Virus record (IMG/VR): IMGVR_UViG_3300010883_000119
Location: 1-38,423 of that record
From: a virus
Direction: 5' to 3' (one strand)
Length of the DNA: 38,423 nucleotides
The notes under the pieces were generated by a model that was not told the origin of the DNA, did not search any database, and saw nothing but the letters and a program-made list of their open reading frames with translations. Of this stretch, positions 7,691-14,296 are shown one piece after another (position 1 is the stretch's first letter; each line of letters opens with the position of its first letter). Made by a program: the position numbers and the translations under genes.

Positions 7691-7940
7691 GTTCAGGTTT
7701 GAAAGCTTCAAGTATCTGTTTCATTCAGCGAACAAACGACAGAAGACCGCAGCAGCAATGTTCGTGGCAGCTAAATTCACAATGCCATTCACAGCGCTTG
7801 TTATGTGGACAAACAGAGATATGGCTCCAGCAATGATTGGACTGTACGCTTCGCTGGTTATGGGAACGTTCTGTTTGATGTTATATGATGGAATACAAAG
7901 GTATTGGTTTAAGGAGTTGACTGTCCCTGAAGTGAGGTGA
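7683..7940 (+). CDS. membrane protein with two predicted TM helices
   Basis: 85-aa protein. A basic N-terminus (SRFRFESFKYLFHSANKRQK) precedes two hydrophobic segments, around residues 24-41 and 49-68, joined by the short loop TNRDMA. The topology is likely N-in/C-in. Small two-TM phage proteins include holins and superinfection-exclusion factors, but nothing here identifies which; the lysis cassette lies 3 kb away. It is the last gene before a non-coding leader. Confidence 0.65.
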   Translation: MSRFRFESFKYLFHSANKRQKTAAAMFVAAKFTMPFTALVMWTNRDMAPAMIGLYASLVMGTFCLMLYDGIQRYWFKELTVPEVR

Positions 7941-7988
7941 TCTAAATAGGGGCAGAGCCGCAGGAAGGCACGGGCTTACAGGTGCCTT
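7917..7988 (+). promoter_or_regulatory. possible promoter and stable leader hairpin
   Basis: TTGACT (7917-7922) and TCTAAA (7941-7946) are 18 bp apart and could be a weak promoter overlapping the previous gene's end. In the resulting leader, AAGGCAC (7965-7971) pairs perfectly with GTGCCTT (7982-7988) around a 10-nt loop. No T-run follows, so it is not a terminator; it may protect or structure the mRNA of the gene at 8008. Confidence 0.35.
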
Positions 7989-8007
7989 AATAACGAGGAG
8001 AAGGGCG

Positions 8008-8211
8008 ATGAAAACTGAGGTGTACAAATCAATCATGAAGTTACAGATGAGGCTAACCAAGCTTGATGACGATAGTTATCATGATGATCTGTGCGACATC
8101 TTAGATGATTTATGGTATTATGAGTTAGAAGACGAACAATATGACGAGATTAACAAATGGTGTGAAGAGCTTAACAAGCTCAAGGAGTTTGGAGGAGATA
8201 AAGATGTATAA
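8008..8211 (+). CDS. hypothetical acidic protein (67 aa)
   Basis: Preceded by a clear GAGGAG ribosome site. After a basic first 20 residues (MKTEVYKSIMKLQMRLTKL) the protein is dominated by Asp and Glu (DDDSYHDDLCDILDDLWYYELEDEQYDE) and is probably all-helical. Such acidic mini-proteins can mimic DNA, but no specific family is recognised. It overlaps the next gene by 8 nt. Confidence 0.65.
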   Translation: MKTEVYKSIMKLQMRLTKLDDDSYHDDLCDILDDLWYYELEDEQYDEINKWCEELNKLKEFGGDKDV

Positions 8212-8461
8212 TTATGAAGCGGAGAAGCATAAGATATTCACAGAAGACGGACAAGTCATGTTTCTGAAGATCAGGGACAAGGCCGTTATTCTTCTGAAGT
8301 CTGCCGGAGCGTTCAGAACAGAGAGAGTCTTGAGCGGAGTCTGTGGTGATGGTTGGGAAATGCTCGCTTGCTTAGATCGGCTTGTCGAGATTGGAGAGCT
8401 TCGGAAGGTGAAGCAAGAAGGCCGTGTTGCAGGACAACATGAGATTTATGTGAGGGCTTAA
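8204..8461 (+). CDS. winged-helix-like small protein
   Basis: 85-aa protein with start at ATG 8204, behind GGAGG. The segment VLSGVCGDGWEMLACLDRLVEIGEL, followed by a strand-turn-strand (RKVKQEG...HEIYVRA), matches the helix-helix-wing layout of small phage winged-helix proteins. This points to DNA or protein binding, possibly regulation, but the assignment is by pattern only. It overlaps the next ATG by 1 nt (TAATG). Confidence 0.6.
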   Translation: MYNYEAEKHKIFTEDGQVMFLKIRDKAVILLKSAGAFRTERVLSGVCGDGWEMLACLDRLVEIGELRKVKQEGRVAGQHEIYVRA

Positions 8462-8595
8462 TGATTGAACTATGGAATCGCTTTGAGAAGATGGTATATC
8501 GTGAATGGGATTGGCAAGCTACGTTCTGTTCTGGAATGATAACGGGATCATCGTTTGCTTACTTAGTTATATGGCTAACAATGGAGCTATCATGA
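8461..8595 (+). CDS. small membrane protein (44 aa)
   Basis: A 44-codon ORF beginning at ATG 8461 and ending in TGA 8593-8595, overlapping thyX by 4 nt. The first half is aromatic and charged (MIELWNRFEKMVYREWDW), then a hydrophobic run with small residues (about residues 20-42: FCSGMITGSSFAYLVIWLTM) forms one TM helix. No family recognised. Confidence 0.55.
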   Translation: MIELWNRFEKMVYREWDWQATFCSGMITGSSFAYLVIWLTMELS

Positions 8596-9302
8596 TGAGT
8601 GATACAATCTATTTATACGACGATAACATCGGACGCGTTCAGTACATTCAACATGTCGGCACAGATAAGATGTTCGCCAATGCAGCCAGAGTCAGCTTCG
8701 GACAAGACAATGACAAACCACTGACGAACAAAGACAAAAAGCTTATCAAATACCTGCTGGAACACAAGCACACATCACCATTTGAGCATTCGAGTATTAC
8801 GTTCAAAGCTGTTGTTCCTTTATTTGTTAGGTCACAACATATGCGCCACAGAACGATGAGTTTCTCAGAAATTTCACGCAGATACACGAGCAAAAACATA
8901 GAGTTCTATGAACCACGACGGTTTAGAACGCAGCACGAGTCAAACAGGCAGGCAAGCAACGACGATGAGCTAATCAACCCAGCAGTTGAAACCGGCAATC
9001 TGTATTTGCCGTCCAAGATGAAAGCTTCAGCGCTGACAAAGGAACACAACAAGCATTGTATGAAGCTGTTTAACAGCATGTTGGAGAGCGGCATTTGCAG
9101 GGAGCAGGCCCGAATGGTTTTGCCACAGTCACTGTATACTGAGTTTTACTTCAGTTGTTCAGTTCACAACCTGCTGAAGTTCATTGAGCTTCGGACACAC
9201 GATGGAGCACAATGGGAGATCAGAAAGGCTGCTGAAGCTTGCCTTGAGATTGCGGAACAGCATTTCCCAGAAACGATTAGGATTTGGAAGGAGTTAAGAT
9301 GA
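8592..9302 (+). CDS. thyX: flavin-dependent thymidylate synthase
   Basis: 236-aa ThyX that makes dTMP from dUMP using FAD, NADPH and methylene-tetrahydrofolate. The signature RHRx7S is intact (RHRTMSFSEISRRY, residues 85-98), with the preceding HTSPFEH and the later CREQARMVLPQSLYTEFYFS, which contribute to the dUMP and FAD sites. HNLLKFIELRTHDGAQWEIR closes the conserved core. The frame extends upstream to 8505, but ATG 8592 (MMSDT) fits the family N-terminus. It works with the dCMP deaminase and dUTPase that supply dUMP. Confidence 0.95.
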   Translation: MMSDTIYLYDDNIGRVQYIQHVGTDKMFANAARVSFGQDNDKPLTNKDKKLIKYLLEHKHTSPFEHSSITFKAVVPLFVRSQHMRHRTMSFSEISRRYTSKNIEFYEPRRFRTQHESNRQASNDDELINPAVETGNLYLPSKMKASALTKEHNKHCMKLFNSMLESGICREQARMVLPQSLYTEFYFSCSVHNLLKFIELRTHDGAQWEIRKAAEACLEIAEQHFPETIRIWKELR

Positions 9303-9598
9303 TGATGATGAACGGACCAGAAACACACTACTTTGATTGCGAATGCGAATCAGTAGAACATACGATTCGCTTTGTTTGCGACGAGTACGAACCAGATGAC
9401 AAGGAATTGTTCGTTGAAGTACAGCTCATGCAGCATCGCTCATTTGTTAAGCGACTGTGGGTAGCTTTGAGATATGTCTTTGGCTATCAATGTAAGTATG
9501 GACATTGGGACACTACGACATTCAAGCAGGAAGACTTGGTTAAGCTCCAGGAACTGGCGGAGCGAGCAAAGCACGTTAAGAGTAAGGAATCGGTTTAA
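9299..9598 (+). CDS. conserved phage hypothetical protein
   Basis: 99-aa protein overlapping the thyX stop (start MMMMNGPE). The layout is YFDCECESVEHTIRF, a strand-rich acidic part, then SFVKRLWVALRYVFGYQCKYGHWD and a helical tail. The paired CxC and C-x-Y-G-H segments resemble small phage proteins seen in many large phages, although no function is known to me. It ends convergently with the reverse-strand protease, overlapping it by 23 nt. Confidence 0.7.
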   Translation: MMMMNGPETHYFDCECESVEHTIRFVCDEYEPDDKELFVEVQLMQHRSFVKRLWVALRYVFGYQCKYGHWDTTTFKQEDLVKLQELAERAKHVKSKESV

Positions 9599-10370
9599 AC
9601 ATCGTGCTTACCTTCATAATGATGTCTAACACTTGTTTGAAGAACAGCTTCTTTTCATGCTCTTGGATGGTTGACTCAACGAAGCTCTTAAGCACATCAT
9701 AATTTGGACCTCTTGAAAGGGCAGGGAATGCTCTGTAGACAGAGTGAATCATTCCAACGAGTTGGCCTTTGTAGTTGAAGACGGGAGAGCCAGACGAACC
9801 ACCAGTTGCGAGGATTGAATAGATGGCAGCTTCACCAAGAGTCCCGCTGTAATAGCCTTCGAGGATGGGAACCATTCCCTTCCCAAAGATGCCAGCAGGA
9901 GCAGCCAAGTTGAAGACCTTATCACCAATTGATGGAGCAGTCTGTGACATAGTTACAACAGGAGCCAAGAAGTCTTTTGACCATAACAGACACATGTCAT
10001 GTTTCTTATTGATACTAACGACTTCAACATCGTAATGAACCTTGTTGATATCAATCGCCGTGAACTTGAGGTTGAAGGTTTTGTTCTTGAAGGCTTTCAG
10101 GAAGTCGTTTGTGCAAACGTGGCCAGCAGTTAGAATGAAGACACCTTTGGAGTTACGCTTGACGACGACACCGCTAGCTGACGAACCGAACCTGCGAGTT
10201 ACACAGAGCTTCTTGACAGGATCACAATGCGATACGGAGAGAAGCTTGCTTATCTTAACGAATGACTTCCTTGGGAGAATGTGTCCCATCTTGATTTTCT
10301 GATGGGAAGCACATGACATTGTTGAGAGAATCAACAAGGTTACTAAGAGCAAACGACAAATGGGTTTCAT
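9576..10370 (-). CDS. exported trypsin-like serine protease, probable lipoprotein
   Basis: 264 aa, the only reverse-strand gene. A 20-residue hydrophobic signal ends in TMSCAS, a lipobox-like Cys. The body has a chymotrypsin-fold triad: His in ILTAGHVC, Asp in NKKHDMCLLW and Ser in TGGSSGSPVFN, so activity is plausible. It would act outside the cytoplasmic membrane, for example on envelope or surface proteins during infection or lysis. An accessory (moron-like) gene is a reasonable reading given its lone orientation next to the lysis genes. Its start faces an intergenic region that holds TATAAATA on its own strand, about 37 nt upstream. Confidence 0.85.
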   Translation of the reverse strand: MKPICRLLLVTLLILSTMSCASHQKIKMGHILPRKSFVKISKLLSVSHCDPVKKLCVTRRFGSSASGVVVKRNSKGVFILTAGHVCTNDFLKAFKNKTFNLKFTAIDINKVHYDVEVVSINKKHDMCLLWSKDFLAPVVTMSQTAPSIGDKVFNLAAPAGIFGKGMVPILEGYYSGTLGEAAIYSILATGGSSGSPVFNYKGQLVGMIHSVYRAFPALSRGPNYDVLKSFVESTIQEHEKKLFFKQVLDIIMKVSTMFKPIPYS

Positions 10371-10404
10371 AGCATAACTAGTTGTATTTTTACTCTTTGG
10401 AAGG

Positions 10405-10414
10405 ACTATTTATA
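10405..10414 (+). promoter_or_regulatory. candidate late promoter box ACTATTTATA (copy A), possibly bidirectional
   Basis: ACTATTTATA begins 40 nt before ATG 10445. The same box begins 42 and 41 nt before the starts at 19813 and 24323. Read on the reverse strand, TATTTATA (10407-10414) is TATAAATA, the T4 late-promoter sequence, positioned for the protease. TATAAT (10411-10416) also overlaps and could be a sigma70 -10, but no good -35 is present. Confidence 0.5.
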
Positions 10415-10444
10415 ATACACTGATATACAAGGGAGAAACGTTTA

Positions 10445-10621
10445 ATGGATAGCTTGATAGGATTATTGATTATTTGGGGAATCGTATTATCGCCGAATGT
10501 TACAACTGACAAAACACCAGAACAACCAAGTAAGGTTAAAGTATACAAGCGAAAGAGTTCAGGTTTCGTAAATTGTTATGGATGGAAACAAACAGGAGTT
10601 GAAGATGGGTTTAATCGCTGA
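10445..10621 (+). CDS. small membrane-anchored protein (58 aa) of the lysis region
   Basis: ATG 10445 preceded by GGGAGAAACG. The product starts with a hydrophobic helix (SLIGLLIIWGIVLSP, residues 3-17) and continues with a hydrophilic, Lys/Pro-containing tail. It could be an N-terminally anchored spanin- or holin-helper-type protein, or an export signal with a short mature part; the sequence does not decide. It heads a run ending in the endolysin and overlaps the next gene by 17 nt. Confidence 0.55.
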   Translation: MDSLIGLLIIWGIVLSPNVTTDKTPEQPSKVKVYKRKSSGFVNCYGWKQTGVEDGFNR

Positions 10622-10784
10622 GAAAGTAGATCAGATCTGTGCAAAGGAGAAGCTGACCTTTCCACAGTTCACTGCCAAATATCCTCACATGGTTGAGTTG
10701 CTTCTGAAGGAGCTTGAATCGCAGAAGGACACTAAGAACGAAAGATACAGTAGCTTGGACAAGCGCCAGCTTCTCAAAGGATAG
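10605..10784 (+). CDS. hypothetical protein (59 aa)
   Basis: The frame is open from 10578, but ATG 10605 (MGLIAEKVD) has AGGAG at the right distance. Helical, charged protein with TFPQFTAKYPHMVELLLKEL in the middle and a Lys-rich end. No motif. It sits between two membrane proteins in the lysis run. Confidence 0.55.
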   Translation: MGLIAEKVDQICAKEKLTFPQFTAKYPHMVELLLKELESQKDTKNERYSSLDKRQLLKG

Positions 10785-10790
10785 CAGTTA

Positions 10791-11228
10791 ATGATTGAAC
10801 CAATCGCTGTAGCAGTCAAGGAGAGTGTTCATGAGACACCGCCAACCAACGGAGAATCGCTTGATATGTATATGGTCGAGAAGCTGGTAACGCTAACAGA
10901 ACAGAGCGTGCAAGCACAGAACTCAACGGTCAACGAGATCAAAGAATTGAGGACAGACCTAACAAAACAATCAGTTCAGAACAGCACAGAACACGCAGAA
11001 CTAACCGAAGCAATCAAGAGAAACAATCGTTCTACAATCAGACAGGTCGCCGATTGGGTCGCCGGGAATCCCGGAACATCAGTCGGTATCTTCATGGGAA
11101 CATTGTTGACAGCAGTTATCATTGTGTTGATTTCTCAGACCATAAACGCTGACAGTCTCAACAGCTTGCGAAACAGCACAAGCGTTACACCAACACACAT
11201 TTATCATCCACATCCGAAAGGCGAATAA
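10791..11228 (+). CDS. single-TM protein next to the endolysin (holin or spanin candidate)
   Basis: 145-aa protein. Residues 25-80 are a predicted coiled-coil helix rich in Gln, Glu and Asn (EIKELRTDLTKQSVQNSTEH). A membrane segment follows at about 100-118 (GIFMGTLLTAVIIVLISQTI), then a short polar tail rich in His and Pro (HIYHPHPKGE). It ends 2 nt before the endolysin start, so a lysis role is suggested by position; the coiled coil plus one TM would suit a type-III-like holin or an anti-holin or spanin subunit. Homology is not recognised. Confidence 0.6.
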   Translation: MIEPIAVAVKESVHETPPTNGESLDMYMVEKLVTLTEQSVQAQNSTVNEIKELRTDLTKQSVQNSTEHAELTEAIKRNNRSTIRQVADWVAGNPGTSVGIFMGTLLTAVIIVLISQTINADSLNSLRNSTSVTPTHIYHPHPKGE

Positions 11229-11230
11229 CA

Positions 11231-12124
11231 ATGAACTTTGATCAGAAGGTATTTTACAACACCGCAAGCGCAGTTAAACTAGACTGGAAGCCCGAATGGT
11301 TCGGAGTGTCAGGCTTTGGACGGAAATTCATCAAAGCTGTCAAGGTATTCCAGAAGGAACACGATCTTAAAGCAGATGGTTTGGTTGGCCCAGTTACATT
11401 CAGGCGCATCTTCACACATCATATGGCTGACATTGAAATGCGTCACCCAGAAGACAAGTCAAACTACATTATATGTAACAAACAGAAGGTCGAGATTGAG
11501 TGGGATAAGGTGATATCAATCGATGTCGAAGCCTCACTCAAGCTACCGAAGTCGAACTACAGGGCATACAGCAAGCGCCGCAAACCATCAATGATTGCAA
11601 CGCATTGGGATGTTGCATTGTCCGCAGCAAGCTGTCATAGCATTCTATATAGGAAGGGAATCTCAACACACTTTGCCATCGACAATGATGGAACGATCTA
11701 TCAGTTTGTTGATACGAACCATGCTTGTTGGCACGCCGGAATCAGAAGTGTTAACAATAAGAGCATCGGCATTGACTTGAGCAATGCTTATTACATCAAG
11801 TACAACAAGCTGTATGAGAAGCGAGGCTTTGGACTCAGGCCAATCATCACAGACTCTGTTATCCATGGCCGGAAGCTTGGCGACCATCTGGGATTCTATG
11901 GAGTTCAGATCCAGGCATACTCAGCGCTCGTGGATGCGCTGTGTTCGCACTATGACATTCCTTTGATGTCTCCAGAGGATGAAGCTGGCAACGCGATGTA
12001 CGGCGTTCACAGGGCAGCCAGCAAGGCTAGGTTCAAGGGCGTCGTCAGCCACTTTCATTTGACACGTCGAAAGATTGATACAGCAGGGCTTGATATTCAA
12101 AGGGTATTGAACAACTTAAAGTGA
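11231..12124 (+). CDS. endolysin: N-acetylmuramoyl-L-alanine amidase with peptidoglycan-binding domain
   Basis: 297-aa lysin. Residues about 10-60 match a PG_binding_1 repeat (FIKAVKVFQKEHDLKADGLVGPVT). The catalytic amidase_2/PGRP-type domain runs from about 110: MIATHWDVA gives the first zinc His; ISTHFAIDNDGTIYQFVD, HAGIRSVNNKSIGIDLSN and VSHFHLTRRKIDTAGLD supply further ligands. It should cleave the amide bond between muramic acid and the stem peptide at lysis. No signal peptide is visible, so release likely needs a holin, perhaps the upstream TM proteins. Confidence 0.88.
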   Translation: MNFDQKVFYNTASAVKLDWKPEWFGVSGFGRKFIKAVKVFQKEHDLKADGLVGPVTFRRIFTHHMADIEMRHPEDKSNYIICNKQKVEIEWDKVISIDVEASLKLPKSNYRAYSKRRKPSMIATHWDVALSAASCHSILYRKGISTHFAIDNDGTIYQFVDTNHACWHAGIRSVNNKSIGIDLSNAYYIKYNKLYEKRGFGLRPIITDSVIHGRKLGDHLGFYGVQIQAYSALVDALCSHYDIPLMSPEDEAGNAMYGVHRAASKARFKGVVSHFHLTRRKIDTAGLDIQRVLNNLK

Positions 12125-13047
12125 TGATGAACAAACACTTCAAAGGCTGGCGCAGCTTTCTCGCTGAGGTCAATACTAACGATTGGGCTGGCGATGATTG
12201 GGGTGAGATGGCCAAGCGCGCAGTGCGTAAACCAACACCGCGCAATCGTGATACAGTTGGTCATGCAGATCCCAACATCGTGCAAGAGCTATTGAACACA
12301 TATGGAATGAATAGCACTCAGAACCACAATTTCAAGATGATGGCGAATACTGAAAGACTTAGAGAAATTGTGATTGAGAAGGGATCAATTGCAGACGCAG
12401 CCCGCAAGCTTGGTTCATTAACACACCAGATTGCTTTGATGACAAAGGAGAATAAGATCTTCTCAGAAACTAAGATGCTTGAGTTTTTAGGAGCGGGCAA
12501 CTTCGGCGCAGTGTTCACGCTTGACAACGGGCATGTCTTAAAGATATCATATGGTTCATTTGATCCAGAGTTTCGCGCAACAGATTATGGCGGGCATACT
12601 GACGCAAAGAAACATGAAAAAGCTCAAGCAGAAACGTTCAAGGACAAGTCAGCCTCAAAGAGTACTCTAATGATTTATGACTATGGTACATTGCAGTTCT
12701 CAAACACTGCAGAAGATCTGTATTACGTTGAGATGCCTGAGTTGATTCCGCTGGCGAAGTATTTTAGGCATATGGATAGGCTCTCTGTGTATAATGATGT
12801 CGCTTATGTCAAGATTGCTGTGCTAGAGCGTCTGTTCCCGCCAAACCAACCCTATGGAAATCCATACAAAGTCAAGGTGCTGAATCGAGGACAGGTGACG
12901 AGTTTGGTAAAAGAGCTTGTTAAGATCATCAAAGCTTCAGGCGCAAAAGGCTATGAAGCGGGTAGCAATGCTGTTGAAGATGTGAGGGCTCCGAACGTTG
13001 GTGTTCTCATCCAAGATCCAGACACGCTTGTCATATTTGACTACTAA
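12124..13047 (+). CDS. protein-kinase-like protein with possible head-packaging N-terminus
   Basis: 307 aa, start ATG 12124 overlapping the amidase stop. The first 15 residues, MMNKHFKGWRSFLAE, resemble the T4 capsid-targeting sequence (MKTYQEFIAE), which ends at an L/I-x-E protease site. The region from about 120 has a Gly-rich loop (LGAGNFGAVF), a Lys in HVLKIS, an E-M-P-E-L-like hinge, then DVRAPN (D with N five residues on, as in the kinase catalytic loop) and a terminal IFDY where kinases have DFG. The protein ends right after this, so it lacks a full C-lobe. It could be a kinase, or a fold relative, injected with the DNA; activity is unproven. Confidence 0.6.
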   Translation: MMNKHFKGWRSFLAEVNTNDWAGDDWGEMAKRAVRKPTPRNRDTVGHADPNIVQELLNTYGMNSTQNHNFKMMANTERLREIVIEKGSIADAARKLGSLTHQIALMTKENKIFSETKMLEFLGAGNFGAVFTLDNGHVLKISYGSFDPEFRATDYGGHTDAKKHEKAQAETFKDKSASKSTLMIYDYGTLQFSNTAEDLYYVEMPELIPLAKYFRHMDRLSVYNDVAYVKIAVLERLFPPNQPYGNPYKVKVLNRGQVTSLVKELVKIIKASGAKGYEAGSNAVEDVRAPNVGVLIQDPDTLVIFDY

Positions 13048-13048
13048 C

Positions 13049-13270
13049 ATGAAGCAATACAAAGTAGAAGTGGGCGATTTGGTTCAAATCCCCGGCAGCA
13101 AACATCCGACGCATGAAGGCCCTGAGATGTTTTACGGTATCGTTACAAAGGTATCAAAGGATGATGTCACAGCGACATGGCTGTTTGGCCACCGCGTGCA
13201 GCAATGCTGGGTCGAATCTATTGAATCCTTTGGGTATCGAGTTTCAAAGCAATACTACAATATTCTATAG
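13049..13270 (+). CDS. VGDL-family small protein 5
   Basis: 73-aa protein, ATG 13049 right after the kinase-like stop. It carries K-V-E-V-G-D-L-V-Q-I-P, then MFYGIVTKV and a TATWLF strand in the family layout, with a Tyr-rich C-terminus (GYRVSKQYYNIL). It is isolated from the other clusters, which suggests the family has been dispersed around the genome. Confidence 0.75.
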   Translation: MKQYKVEVGDLVQIPGSKHPTHEGPEMFYGIVTKVSKDDVTATWLFGHRVQQCWVESIESFGYRVSKQYYNIL

Positions 13271-13277
13271 AAGACGC

Positions 13278-13305
13278 TTGACGTTCATCGAGGCTGTGGT
13301 ATAAT
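13278..13305 (+). promoter_or_regulatory. sigma70-type promoter for the 13.3-kb cluster
   Basis: TTGACG (13278-13283), a 16-bp spacer and TATAAT (13300-13305), with extended -10 CTGTGG-TATAATG. An SD (GGAGGA, 13319-13324) and ATG 13330 follow about 12 and 25 nt after the -10. Confidence 0.75.
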
Positions 13306-13329
13306 GATATCACGTCACGGAGGACGGCA

Positions 13330-13521
13330 ATGGCAGAACGAATCGATGACATAATTGGGCTGATTGAAGAGCGCAGATATCTTGCCGCGAAAGCAAAGCT
13401 CTATGAACTGAAAGCGGAGTTAAAAGATGAACAAGGTGATAGAGAAGGTATTGATCCCAGTGGCAGCAACGATGATAGGGATCGTTCTAATGACCCAGAT
13501 TTCTTATGGAGCGCTGAATGA
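13330..13521 (+). CDS. hypothetical charged protein (63 aa)
   Basis: Good SD and promoter precede ATG 13330. The first 33 residues are a helix-turn-helix-like helical stretch (IIGLIEERRYLAAKAKLYELKAEL). The rest is an Asp/Asn/Ser/Arg-rich, probably disordered tail that coincides with the overlapping membrane ORF in another frame (13427-13576). Its C-terminal composition may therefore be a by-product of dual coding. Confidence 0.6.
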   Translation: MAERIDDIIGLIEERRYLAAKAKLYELKAELKDEQGDREGIDPSGSNDDRDRSNDPDFLWSAE

Positions 13522-13576
13522 CTTACTACGAAGTCTACGCACTAGAACCAAACAGCGATTTCGGAAAGGCAGTTGA
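13427..13576 (+). CDS. overlapping small membrane protein (49 aa)
   Basis: In a different frame, ATG 13427 follows a GGAG at 13416-13419 at ideal spacing. It encodes MNKVIEKV, a clean hydrophobic segment (LIPVAATMIGIVLMTQISYG, about residues 9-28) and a very basic tail (RSLRTRTKQRFRKGS). The charge pattern is N-out/C-in by the positive-inside rule. It overlaps the 3' part of one gene and the first 59 nt of the next. Candidate embedded gene; unrecognised family. Confidence 0.45.
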   Translation: MNKVIEKVLIPVAATMIGIVLMTQISYGALNDLLRSLRTRTKQRFRKGS

Positions 13577-13736
13577 AATGCTTGTGAGAGCAGGTCAGGA
13601 ACATCAACTCATCTTTGACAGACACACAATCGAGAACTTAGGAATTGATGAGTCGCCAGTGATTGCGGTTGTAATCGACAACAGACGATACTTAGTTGGA
13701 AACCTTGAAAGTCTCAAGGAACATTTGAAACAATAG
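13518..13736 (+). CDS. glutaredoxin-like protein lacking the redox cysteines
   Basis: 72-aa protein with a glutaredoxin/thioredoxin-fold layout: a first strand (YYEVYALE), then NSDFGKAVEMLVRAGQEHQL where glutaredoxins have CPYCxKAxxLL, a cis-Pro-like SPVIAVVID, and the closing YLVGNLESLKEHL (compare IGGYDELxxHL). No cysteine is present, so it cannot do dithiol chemistry; it may be a structural or binding relative. It overlaps the previous stop by 4 nt (ATGA). Confidence 0.6.
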   Translation: MTYYEVYALEPNSDFGKAVEMLVRAGQEHQLIFDRHTIENLGIDESPVIAVVIDNRRYLVGNLESLKEHLKQ

Positions 13737-13745
13737 GAGTTAACA

Positions 13746-13997
13746 ATGTCAAACGTTAAGAGTAAAGCTGATCACATCAGCGATTTTGTAAGGGCACAAG
13801 CCGAAGTTGAAGCTTGTATCCAACCATTCAAGGAAGATCTGAAGGATCTCAAGCGCAGCTATGTCGAGAATGACTGGTTGACGAAGGAAGAGATCAAGCT
13901 AGCGGTGAAAGCCTTCCGTTTGTTGAAGGATGATACGAACTTCGACATGCTTGGCGATTATTACAATCAGGTTGAGAAAGCGATTCGGGGTGAATAA
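13746..13997 (+). CDS. hypothetical helical protein (83 aa)
   Basis: AGGAG precedes ATG 13746. Largely helical with alternating charges (IQPFKEDLKDLKRSYVENDWLTKEEIKLAVKAFR at most partly coiled-coil). The order of an N-terminal coiled coil and a following short helical domain recalls small DNA-binding phage proteins of the DUF2312/GapR type, but this is only a weak resemblance. The stop shares one base with the next ATG (TAATG). Confidence 0.55.
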   Translation: MSNVKSKADHISDFVRAQAEVEACIQPFKEDLKDLKRSYVENDWLTKEEIKLAVKAFRLLKDDTNFDMLGDYYNQVEKAIRGE

Positions 13998-14296
13998 TGT
14001 CTTACGAAGTACACAGTTGCAATAGGCATTTGCTCGTTCGAAAGCTTAAGGCACCAGAAGAACTTAAGAAGTCAAGCACTTTCGTTGTGCCTGAGTCGAC
14101 AGCAGACCAAGGAACTAAGGTTTGGGTTGAGTTGCTAGTATCGATGATGAGTGGCAACAAGTTGGTGGATGAGGGCGCTCTTGTTTTGGTTGATGCTAGT
14201 ATGCTTGAGGAAGTGCCAAATCTTATTGAGACTGGCGATGATAATGTTTACGTTGTCCTTGAGAATTATGTATGTGCATACGCGAAGAAGAAATAA
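13997..14296 (+). CDS. GroES-like co-chaperonin
   Basis: 99-aa protein the size of GroES (97 aa). It starts with a first strand typical of Cpn10 (RHLLVRKLKAPEE), has a Ser/Thr/Pro-rich stretch (STFVVPESTADQG) in the place of the mobile loop, a central VELLVSMM barrel strand, and ends YVVLENYVCAYAKKK (compare the Cpn10 ending '...I..SDILA'). It would cap a chaperonin; the phage GroEL is encoded 11.5 kb downstream. T4 gp31 is the precedent for phage versions. The similarity is by pattern, so the call is moderate. Confidence 0.65.
   Translation: MSYEVHSCNRHLLVRKLKAPEELKKSSTFVVPESTADQGTKVWVELLVSMMSGNKLVDEGALVLVDASMLEEVPNLIETGDDNVYVVLENYVCAYAKKK

Noticed and set aside
12790-12795. TATAATG within the kinase-like gene
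   Set aside because: No -35-like box at the expected distance; likely coding coincidence.
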